DNA of 5,362 nucleotides from Candidatus Sabulitectum sp. GTDB lineage: Bacteria > Fermentibacterota > Fermentibacteria > Fermentibacterales > JCC-6. The stretch is taken from assembly GCA_029934845.1 (NCBI GenBank), contig JAOZLN010000186.1, positions 1 through 5,362 of the forward strand, in the 5' to 3' direction. The notes beneath the pieces were generated by a model. That model was not told where the DNA came from. It saw only the letters and a list, made by a program, of their open reading frames with translations, and did not search any database. Both the position numbers and the translations under genes were made by a program. The stretch's first letter is position 1. Each line of letters starts with the position of its first letter. Of the stretch, positions 1 through 4,984 are shown piece after piece.

Positions 1-158
1 TGTACTCGAATCTGCAACATTTCATAGTCTTCCACATCTATTAAGTAAGCTGATGGTTTCCCATGTTCTGTTATCAAAACAGGCTCTTTGGTTTCATGTA
101 AATCCGCAAGGATTTTAGTTGCTTCTCTTTTCAGCCTGGTTACGATTTCTGTTTTCAT
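1..158 (-). CDS. Phd/YefM-family type II antitoxin, partial (C-terminus beyond the left edge)
   Basis: Antitoxin of a probable type II toxin-antitoxin pair, expected to bind its own promoter and neutralise a toxin. The 52 visible residues begin MKTEIVTRLKREATKIL and contain EPVLITEHGKPSAYLIDVEDYE. This is the classic Phd/YefM DNA-binding core: an N-terminal helix, a beta turn with 'VLITEHGKP', then 'A-L--xEDYE'. The ATG at 156-158 is chosen because the protein starts exactly where family members start and no earlier in-frame start fits. No Shine-Dalgarno sequence precedes it. The C-terminal toxin-binding region and any toxin gene (RelE/ParE or other) would lie left of the window. The family assignment is firm; the toxin partner is inferred from the usual gene order only. 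Confidence 0.85.
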   Translation of the reverse strand, partial: MKTEIVTRLKREATKILADLHETKEPVLITEHGKPSAYLIDVEDYEMLQIRV

Positions 159-173
159 AATAGTAATACTATT
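159..173. promoter_or_regulatory. Palindromic operator at the antitoxin start
   Basis: AATAGTA-A-TACTATT is a perfect 7-bp inverted repeat around one central base. It lies directly against the antitoxin start codon and covers the -10 box. Phd/YefM antitoxins autorepress through short palindromes at this place, so it is a likely autoregulatory operator. The repeat is seen directly; its use as an operator is inferred. Confidence 0.55.
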
Positions 174-194
174 GTGTCACTTTTAAAATGTCAA
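166..194 (-). promoter_or_regulatory. Sigma70-type promoter of the antitoxin gene
   Basis: On the minus strand a perfect -35 box TTGACA (189-194) is followed after 17 nt by TAGTAT (166-171), a 4/6 match to the -10 consensus. Transcription from it would start around position 159, virtually at the ATG (158). Together with the missing ribosome binding site, this suggests a leaderless or near-leaderless message. Confidence 0.55.
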
Positions 195-198
195 TACT

Positions 199-393
199 AA
201 TCCCCCTGGAGTACCTCCCCAGTCAATTGCAGTATCCGCTGCCATGGCATTTGTACTTGCTTTTCTGCCAGGGGCTGCAATAGGGTCTGCGGTTCGCCGG
301 GATCTGTTCATCTACCTGGGTGGACTTGGGATTATGGCATTATTCCTTTTTTCAATATCAGCTTCTCCAAATACCCCAGACAATACGCCATGA
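199..393 (+). pseudogene. Membrane-protein C-terminal remnant, 5' part missing
   Basis: A plus-strand frame, open from 187 to the TGA at 391-393, reads like the end of a polytopic membrane protein. It runs PPGVPPQSIAVSAAMAFVLA, continues with a hydrophobic stretch ending 'FLPGAAIGSAVRR', then a second hydrophobic stretch 'LFIYLGGLGIMALFLFSIS' and a short polar tail. The frame has no start codon before ATG 244, and no ribosome binding site precedes that ATG; from there it would encode 49 aa. Upstream it runs into the antitoxin promoter and then a stop at 184. I read it as the tail of a gene cut off when the toxin-antitoxin cassette arrived or when the region rearranged. Its last 36 bp overlap the convergent methyltransferase end. 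A functional small membrane protein starting at 244 is the alternative. The family is not recognised. Confidence 0.45.
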
Positions 394-1032
394 CATAAGA
401 GGAAGTACGTCAGGAATGTTTTCTGCATGCATTTCCAGGAATGTTCTGTCCGGCTTTTGAAGAGAACTCTTGACCTGTCCACCTGCTTGCTTACTAAAAC
501 CCGCTTTTTGAAAGAAAAGATCCAGCTGGCTGCCGTTGATGATGTTAATGCCCTGGCTCTGAAGGCCAATTCTGATAAGATCAGTTAAACCTGTATCCGG
601 TGACTCACCAATACAGGTGTAGTCATACTCTGCAAATACGGCGAATAGCCCTTTCGGTGAAAGCTTCTTCTTTACTTTCTTCAACCACTTCACCGGTTTA
701 TCCACGCTGGAAAAGAAGAAGGAAGAAACATAAAGATCCGCAGGAAGCAGATTATTCCCGGCATCGCCTGTAATGAACATTTCTTTCTGCGGAAGAATTT
801 CAGGGTCTATATCCATTCCTGTATAGGCAGCATTTGTAAGGAACCTAAGCTCTTCCCCAAGAAGCCCGGTTCCACAACCAGGTTCAAAGATGGTATTCAG
901 CTGCCTCAATGGTAATTGAGAAAGAATGTGCCTGCGAAGATGAGTCAGTTCTTCAAACTGTCTTCTGTAAATATCCCGCAGTTGATCCTTTTTACATTGA
1001 GTCCCTGCAAGGGGCTCCGTTCTTCTTTTCAA
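358..1032 (-). CDS. Class I SAM-dependent methyltransferase, last gene of the radical SAM operon
   Basis: A 224-aa soluble enzyme expected to transfer a methyl group from S-adenosylmethionine; the substrate is unknown. Seen: SAM-binding motif I FEPGCGTGLLGEEL (residues 49-62), acidic motif II YTGMDIDPE (70-78, with D74 likely contacting the ribose), GDA (89-91), a motif IV-like ADLYVSSFFFSS (98-109), and LSPKGLFAVFAEYDY (124-138). The start is TTG at 1030-1032, supported by GGAGGAGGG ending 7 nt upstream. No in-frame ATG lies before motif I. This start sits inside the 3' end of the radical SAM gene (41-bp overlap, different frame), so the ribosome binding site is made of the codons for that enzyme's last Cys-rich motif and translation is likely coupled. 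It may act on the same Cys-rich protein tail, or on the radical SAM product. That role is inferred from position only. Confidence 0.82.
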   Translation of the reverse strand: MKRRTEPLAGTQCKKDQLRDIYRRQFEELTHLRRHILSQLPLRQLNTIFEPGCGTGLLGEELRFLTNAAYTGMDIDPEILPQKEMFITGDAGNNLLPADLYVSSFFFSSVDKPVKWLKKVKKKLSPKGLFAVFAEYDYTCIGESPDTGLTDLIRIGLQSQGINIINGSQLDLFFQKAGFSKQAGGQVKSSLQKPDRTFLEMHAENIPDVLPLMSWRIVWGIWRS

Positions 1033-2317
1033 GGGGGCACCCTCCTCCGCAAAGGCTCAGGTCAACACACTCTCTGCAGACATCATCCAACCATTCTCTG
1101 TTCCTTGCACCCTTCATAAGATCACTGTTCCAGATTGAATCCCACTCTGCAGTCAGAATATTCCCAGCCGACTCGTACCAGCTCTGGCATGGAAGAACTT
1201 CACCGTCAGGTTCAATACACAGGTTGTACTCGCCTGCTGTACATCTCTTTGCCCCAAGATCGAACTCAAGGGGATTAAAGCTGCAGTAACGGGTGGGCGA
1301 ATACCAGATAAATTTCATTCCAAGCTCTTCTATCTTCTCATTCATTGACAGAATAATGTTCTCCAGCTTGTCTGTGCTCACTGCAAAATCGCCTTCAAGA
1401 GCTTTACCGCTGTGTATTATTGCGTTGGCTGCCACAGAGGAAAGACCCAGATCGTGTACGAATTGCATTGTATCAGCCATACCTTCGCTATTTTCCTGGG
1501 TTATTGTGGTGTTGGTAATGGTGTGAATACCCGCTTTTACGCAGTTCCTTATTCCCTGAACCGTGCTGTCAAAGCTGTCTGCTCCAGTCATTTTGTTGTG
1601 GATATCTCTGTCGCTGGATTCCAGAGTGATCTGAATGTGATCAAGACCGGCATCAACAAGACTCTGAAGATAAACTTCGTTTGCAAGTTTTACTCCATTT
1701 GTAAGCAGACCGGTAACAAGACCCAGGGATTCAGCATACTGAATAAGTTCCTCAAGATCAGCACGAAGAGTTGATTCCCCTCCGGTGAAGATCACATGGG
1801 GGATGCCCAGATCCCAGATCTTGTTCATTACCGTTTTCCATTGATCCGTTGAAAACTCTTTCTTATCTCTGGTCTGATTGTAGCAGTGGCTGCAGTTGAT
1901 GTTGCACCTGTAAGTCAGGGCAAGATCCATTCTGTACGGCACTTCAACCTTGGCCTGGAACGGTTCTGTTACCTCCATGTTCACGAATGAGATGGGCTCT
2001 GAAGCCCCGGTTTCCAGTATGTTTTTAAGAACATCCCCGAACTCCTTAAAATCACTGGCAACCTGCTTCTTTTTCACGGAATATCTTTTTCTAAGGGACT
2101 TGAGAATCTTCTTTTCAGAAATTTCAGAAAGGATCATCCATGTCATATCAACGGCAACCGGGTTGAAGTGGATAATTCTTGAGGCGTCCACAGTAAGTAT
2201 TCCCCGACCATCTTCACTGATCCGCAGGTGAACCCTGTGTTCGCCCCGGCGGAAGTGATGCATACCCGGCTCTGTTATCCGTTTTCCTGATTCTTTCAGA
2301 TATTTATTTAACAGCAT
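992..2317 (-). CDS. Radical SAM/SPASM protein with N-terminal PqqD-like domain, putative peptide maturase
   Basis: A 441-aa iron-sulfur enzyme expected to start radical chemistry on a protein or peptide substrate. Residues about 30-103 look like a PqqD/RRE peptide-binding domain (RGILTVDASRIIHFNPVAVD, then KRYSVKKKQVASDF). The radical SAM barrel follows with C138NINC142SHC145Y, which binds the SAM-ligating 4Fe-4S cluster, and GGE at 179-181. The C-terminus fits the SPASM pattern exactly: C359-x12-G-x4-C377, then C414-x2-C417-x5-C423-x3-C427 and C437, enough for two auxiliary clusters; C345 and C367 are extra. The ATG at 2315-2317 is chosen over an upstream in-frame extension because AAGG lies just before it and the extension would overlap the previous gene's tail. 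It starts 2 nt after the stop of the Cys-Ala-tailed membrane protein, its probable substrate. Family assignment is firm; the reaction (thioether or other Cys crosslink) is inferred. Confidence 0.9.
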   Translation of the reverse strand: MLLNKYLKESGKRITEPGMHHFRRGEHRVHLRISEDGRGILTVDASRIIHFNPVAVDMTWMILSEISEKKILKSLRKRYSVKKKQVASDFKEFGDVLKNILETGASEPISFVNMEVTEPFQAKVEVPYRMDLALTYRCNINCSHCYNQTRDKKEFSTDQWKTVMNKIWDLGIPHVIFTGGESTLRADLEELIQYAESLGLVTGLLTNGVKLANEVYLQSLVDAGLDHIQITLESSDRDIHNKMTGADSFDSTVQGIRNCVKAGIHTITNTTITQENSEGMADTMQFVHDLGLSSVAANAIIHSGKALEGDFAVSTDKLENIILSMNEKIEELGMKFIWYSPTRYCSFNPLEFDLGAKRCTAGEYNLCIEPDGEVLPCQSWYESAGNILTAEWDSIWNSDLMKGARNREWLDDVCRECVDLSLCGGGCPLEKKNGAPCRDSM

Positions 2318-2319
2318 GA

Positions 2320-3879
2320 TTACCTTCCCCCCCCGGCACAGGCGCAGGCACAACCTGCACACGCACAGGCGCAGCCGCCGCCGCTTGAACCTCTATATGT
2401 AGACACAGGAACTGGATTTGATTTAGCAGTTACTGTTGATGACAGTTTCGTAAGATGACTTACTGCGTTTCCAGCAGATCTTTCCAGGGCTCCTGCTACC
2501 TGAGAACACGCCTGAGAAAGATTCAATCCACCGGTGCTACCCTTGATCATTCGTGCAGTTCCTGGAAAATACCCGTACATGTACATAGGCAGAAGAATAT
2601 TTCTATCCGAGGAAAGTTTATTAGCCCGGGAATCGAACTTCTCATCTGCAAGAAGCCACTGGAATCTGTCTCCCAGTATTGCACCGGCTTTTTCAGCAGA
2701 ACGATCAGCAGCAACCATGTTCCAGGCACTTTCTATAACGCTCAGGTAGTATTCCTGTGACTCTTTAAGAGAGAACCCCTTCATTTTCTTTGCCAGAACC
2801 TTGATCATCTCAAGAAAGATGGTTTTTATCTTTTCAGCTGGCACTGGTTTGGCAGAGGGAACTTCGGGAAGAAGCGCCAGTAATTCCATTTCATAAGAGC
2901 GAAGTCCCTCTGTGGAACCGGTTTTCATAAGTTTACCGTCTTCCAGCCTGAGGCTGCCCTTTTTCAGCAGTCCGAACAGGATCAAAACAAAAACTCTGTC
3001 CAGTTTTTCCTCAAGCAGAAGCGCTGCCAGCGGTGCGGTAAGTCCCCGTCTAATTCCGGAACCTTCCAGCCCCAGCTTAGGCGGAAGATATTCCTCTCTT
3101 CTGCGCTTTGCTTTAATAACTGCTTTTACGATTGCAAAGATCATGAAGCCAAAGAAAAGGAAAAAGAAAGCAAAACCTGCCAGTGCAATAATGGTTCCTT
3201 CGTCCATAAAGGGTTCTTTGGGTCTTTCGAATAGAGGACCGTCCACAAGATCCTCGGGGAACGATACTCCTACAAGATATGAAGAATCAACCCTTCTTGT
3301 CTCTTCCCAAACGTATTCAACCCGCCCATCTTTGTTCACCGAAAAGTTTGTAAAGGGCCGGTCATGATAGCGAACCATCTCGGGGCGGGAACCCTCAGGA
3401 AATATTATTGTTAAAGAGAAATTACTGGATCCGGTAAGAAGACCACTGTCGAACCATGTGGGAGTGAACTCCATGGAAGCATAATCATCATTTTCGGTAT
3501 CCAGAAAAACCATGTTCCCGTTCTCACCGGAAAGCCAGAAGCGTCCCTGTTCTCCGGAATGGATTGCATTCCCATCCAGATGGACCTCAACTCCGTTATC
3601 TATGTATGAAGAAACATAAATTCGAGTAAGAGTGTGGCCGTCTACGCCAGCCTTCATTTGAGATGCACTGAAATCATGTGAAGGAAAACCTATGTCGATA
3701 ACATCTATGCTGCTGTACCCTGGGGTGCACTCAAAAAGAATATTATAGTGGATGTTTAGAGATCTGTCCCTGTTAATTTCAACTGTACACGAGAACTCAG
3801 GAATCGAGAAATCGTAATTCTGACCACTGGCAGAAAGAGGGATCAGAAGCAAAAGAAGAAGAATAAGTTTTTTTACCAT
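2320..3879 (-). CDS. DUF2207/TIGR04222-like membrane protein with Cys-Ala repeat tail, probable radical SAM substrate
   Basis: A 519-aa protein. Seen in order: signal peptide (1-19, MVKK then a Leu-rich core ending SASGQ); an extracytoplasmic beta-rich domain (about 20-225); one TM helix (about 229-252) followed by KAKRRREE, which places the rest in the cytoplasm; a mostly helical cytoplasmic domain (about 265-490, including SGIRRGLTAPLAALLLEEKL and LFGLLKKGSLRL); and a tail from residue 497: GSSGGG, two CACACAG heptapeptides (503-516) and GGR. The order resembles DUF2207 proteins, and the middle helical region resembles TIGR04222 proteins, which from memory often end in low-complexity Gly/Cys stretches. 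The ATG at 3877-3879 overlaps the upstream stop (ATGGTAA) and has GGAGG about 9 nt before it. All but three of its nine cysteines are in the tail. With the PqqD-SPASM enzyme next door, the tail is the likely modification site. The biological function is unknown. Confidence 0.85.
   Translation of the reverse strand: MVKKLILLLLLLIPLSASGQNYDFSIPEFSCTVEINRDRSLNIHYNILFECTPGYSSIDVIDIGFPSHDFSASQMKAGVDGHTLTRIYVSSYIDNGVEVHLDGNAIHSGEQGRFWLSGENGNMVFLDTENDDYASMEFTPTWFDSGLLTGSSNFSLTIIFPEGSRPEMVRYHDRPFTNFSVNKDGRVEYVWEETRRVDSSYLVGVSFPEDLVDGPLFERPKEPFMDEGTIIALAGFAFFFLFFGFMIFAIVKAVIKAKRRREEYLPPKLGLEGSGIRRGLTAPLAALLLEEKLDRVFVLILFGLLKKGSLRLEDGKLMKTGSTEGLRSYEMELLALLPEVPSAKPVPAEKIKTIFLEMIKVLAKKMKGFSLKESQEYYLSVIESAWNMVAADRSAEKAGAILGDRFQWLLADEKFDSRANKLSSDRNILLPMYMYGYFPGTARMIKGSTGGLNLSQACSQVAGALERSAGNAVSHLTKLSSTVTAKSNPVPVSTYRGSSGGGCACACAGCACACAGGGR
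2327..2334 (-). other. G8 homopolymer at the substrate/enzyme gene junction
   Basis: Eight consecutive G on the minus strand encode the tail's final glycines, 4 nt before the TAA stop, and are followed by the AAGG ribosome binding site of the radical SAM gene. One extra G, or a -1 ribosomal slip (GGG GGA to GGG GGG), would bypass the stop and join the tail in frame to the radical SAM enzyme. Seen in sequence; slippage itself is not shown. Confidence 0.6.
2332..2373 (-). repeat. Two tandem 21-bp units encoding CACACAG-CACACAG
   Basis: Unit 1 (2373-2353) and unit 2 (2352-2332) encode the same heptapeptide, but five of the seven codon pairs differ at the third base. The peptide repeat is therefore exact while the DNA repeat is not, which suggests selection on the amino acid pattern rather than a fresh duplication. 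Confidence 0.85.
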
Positions 3880-4208
3880 TTTGGAGCCTCCTCTATCTGA
3901 TACTCACTGCCGCAATACGGGCATGAGACAAACACCGTACCAGCCCTGACTGATATATTTTCAGAAGAAAGAATACCTCCGCACTGGTTGCATTTCATGC
4001 CCTCAAGATTGACGTCACCGGAAAGTTCCAGTTCCCGCCTGATAACAACATCTCTGGTCTTCGGTTTCCGCAGACCGAAAACAATCATGAAAACACCTAT
4101 TCCAAGCATAACAGCACCGGTGACCGGCCTGCCGCCTATGACGAAAACAAGACCGGTAAACAAAAGAATCACTCCGGCAACAGCAAGAATAATCTTTACA
4201 GCTTTCAT
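3873..4208 (-). CDS. Small two-TM membrane protein with cytoplasmic zinc ribbon, first gene of the operon
   Basis: A 111-aa protein with two predicted membrane helices (about 4-24 and 28-46) separated by a short GGRP turn. Basic residues follow the second helix (RKPKTR), so both termini are probably cytoplasmic. A zinc ribbon then follows: C73-NQ-C76-GG and C96-PY-C99-GS, 19 residues between the pairs, ending EEAPKW. The start is ATG 4206-4208, with GAGGAGG 5 nt upstream; a longer in-frame extension to 4325 is rejected because it lacks a good ribosome binding site and is polar and unrelated to the membrane start. Its stop overlaps the start of the Cys-Ala-tailed protein by 7 bp, so the two are probably co-translated and may sit together in the membrane. 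No specific family name is recognised. Whether it binds zinc, RNA or a partner protein is not evident. Confidence 0.78.
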   Translation of the reverse strand: MKAVKIILAVAGVILLFTGLVFVIGGRPVTGAVMLGIGVFMIVFGLRKPKTRDVVIRRELELSGDVNLEGMKCNQCGGILSSENISVRAGTVFVSCPYCGSEYQIEEAPKW

Positions 4209-4237
4209 GTACGCCTCCTCGTGGTATTTCTTTGTTA

Positions 4238-4263
4238 ATAATACCTGCAGCCATAACGGACAA
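4238..4263 (-). promoter_or_regulatory. Possible weak promoter upstream of the radical SAM operon
   Basis: In the 120-nt gap between the acetyltransferase and the zinc-ribbon gene, the minus strand carries TTGTCC (4258-4263) and TATTAT (4238-4243, 5/6 match to -10). The spacing is only 14 nt, shorter than usual; an alternative TATTAA at 17-nt spacing is a poorer box. The operon may instead be read through from the acetyltransferase, since no convincing terminator lies between them. Confidence 0.25.
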
Positions 4264-4328
4264 GGCAGGGTAGCAAACTGCAAGGGCACACTAGCGAAAT
4301 GTATGCTGTTAATGAAAAGAGTCACAGC

Positions 4329-4832
4329 TTAGATGGCGGTGGGGAGTTCCTCTAAAATATCTGACTCCATGCGATAGAACGGGATGGATGTGCCATCTTC
4401 CAGTGTGGCTGTGCCCTGACCGCTTACCTCGAAACCTGTGCTTCTGTAGGCTCGTATTGCTCTTTCGTTGGCCTTCCTAACCGTAAGTCGCACCCGGTTA
4501 ATACCAAGAATTCGTACAGCTTCCTGCATTGCTATTGAAATTGACCTGCGACCAATGCCTTTACCAAGAATATCCGGTCTCCCGATAATTATTCCAAGGA
4601 TTCCCAGAGTATCCCCGGGGCGGCGACGGTCTACCCACACTCCTCCAATAGCTGTTTCATCTATTGTTATTGCAAACCAGACGAAGTTTTCTCCCCATTT
4701 ATTCAAATCCCCGGGAGCTGAATAGTTCAGAGGAGTGACCTTCTGCATGTACTTGTGAGCACCCACTGCATGGCTCCATGGGTCAAGAAGAGTCAGATCT
4801 TTCTTCTCAAACCGTCTGAGGACTAAATTCAT
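4329..4832 (-). CDS. GNAT-family N-acetyltransferase
   Basis: A 167-aa cytosolic enzyme expected to move the acetyl group of acetyl-CoA onto an amine of a protein, peptide or small molecule. Seen: N-terminal beta1 LVLRRFEKKDLTLLDPW; IGGVWVDRR (62-70); motif A on LGILGIIIGRPDILGKGIGR (76-95), where LGKGIG (89-94) forms the pyrophosphate-binding loop; and motif B, RKANERAIRAYRSTGFE (119-135), the usual 'N-x-x-A-x-x-x-Y-x-x-x-GF' signature. The full length fits the Acetyltransf_3/RimJ-RimL-like size. The ATG at 4830-4832 is the only sensible start; the upstream site is weak (AGAAAG in a purine-rich leader). It lies 120 nt upstream of the zinc-ribbon gene on the same strand, so it may or may not share its transcript. 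The substrate cannot be told from the sequence. Confidence 0.88.
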   Translation of the reverse strand: MNLVLRRFEKKDLTLLDPWSHAVGAHKYMQKVTPLNYSAPGDLNKWGENFVWFAITIDETAIGGVWVDRRRPGDTLGILGIIIGRPDILGKGIGRRSISIAMQEAVRILGINRVRLTVRKANERAIRAYRSTGFEVSGQGTATLEDGTSIPFYRMESDILEELPTAI

Positions 4833-4874
4833 ATGCAGTTCTTTCTTTTTGTTTCTTTTTCGTTTGTTTTTTGT

Positions 4875-4888
4875 TTACTGATCAGTAA
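4875..4888. promoter_or_regulatory. Perfect 14-bp palindrome, candidate operator
   Basis: TTACTGATCAGTAA is fully self-complementary and lies between the divergent acetyltransferase and methyltransferase genes, just downstream of the likely acetyltransferase transcription start. There is no T-run after it on either strand, so it is not a terminator. It has the form of a dimeric repressor site, for example TetR-like; the regulator is unknown. Confidence 0.45.
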
Positions 4889-4905
4889 TATCCTCAGCTG
4901 CGTGG

Positions 4906-4935
4906 TATATATTCAATTAACACCTTATTGGTCAA
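4906..4935 (-). promoter_or_regulatory. Probable promoter of the acetyltransferase gene
   Basis: The minus strand carries TTGACC (4930-4935, 5/6 to -35) and TATATA (4906-4911, 4/6 to -10), 18 nt apart. A start near 4899 would give a leader of about 67 nt that is A-rich and almost free of pyrimidines just before the ATG. The leader would contain the 14-bp palindrome. Confidence 0.4.
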
Positions 4936-4973
4936 CTTCAAATTGATATTGTAGATTACAGACCGAGGTAAAT

Positions 4974-4981
4974 AAAGGAGG
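4974..4981 (+). promoter_or_regulatory. Ribosome binding site of the right-hand methyltransferase
   Basis: AAAGGAGG is an almost complete anti-16S match, but it ends only 3 nt before the ATG at 4985, closer than the usual 5-9 nt. No other start codon in this frame fits, so the site supports this start. Confidence 0.7.
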
Positions 4982-4984
4982 AAA

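Noticed and set aside
205..224. GGAG-TAC-CTCC hairpin as a possible terminator after the methyltransferase
   Set aside because: The stem is only 4 bp plus a bulged extension, and no T-run follows on either strand.
909..1774. Several plus-strand open frames antisense to the radical SAM and methyltransferase genes
   Set aside because: They lack ribosome binding sites and recognisable domains; they are shadows of the well-supported minus-strand genes.
2318..2362. In-frame 5' extension of the radical SAM gene (15 extra residues, MCRLCLRLCRGGKVI)
   Set aside because: It is the Cys-Ala tail DNA read in another frame, has no ribosome binding site, and the ATG at 2317 with AAGG before it gives the normal family start.
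2332..2400. GC-rich repeat in the tail region as a CRISPR-like or intergenic repeat
   Set aside because: The repeat is fully explained by codons for Cys, Ala and Gly within an open reading frame.
2912..3367. A 151-codon plus-strand open frame antisense to the Cys-Ala-tailed protein
   Set aside because: Its composition (Ser/Pro/Lys-rich) mirrors the opposite strand and it shows no motif.
4209..4325. In-frame 5' extension of the zinc-ribbon gene (39 extra residues)
   Set aside because: No ribosome binding site at the far start; the ATG at 4208 has a strong GAGGAGG and begins directly with the first membrane helix.
4302..4330. GCTGT...ACAGC inverted repeat after the acetyltransferase as a terminator
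   Set aside because: 5-bp stem, 14-nt loop and no U-run; too weak to call.
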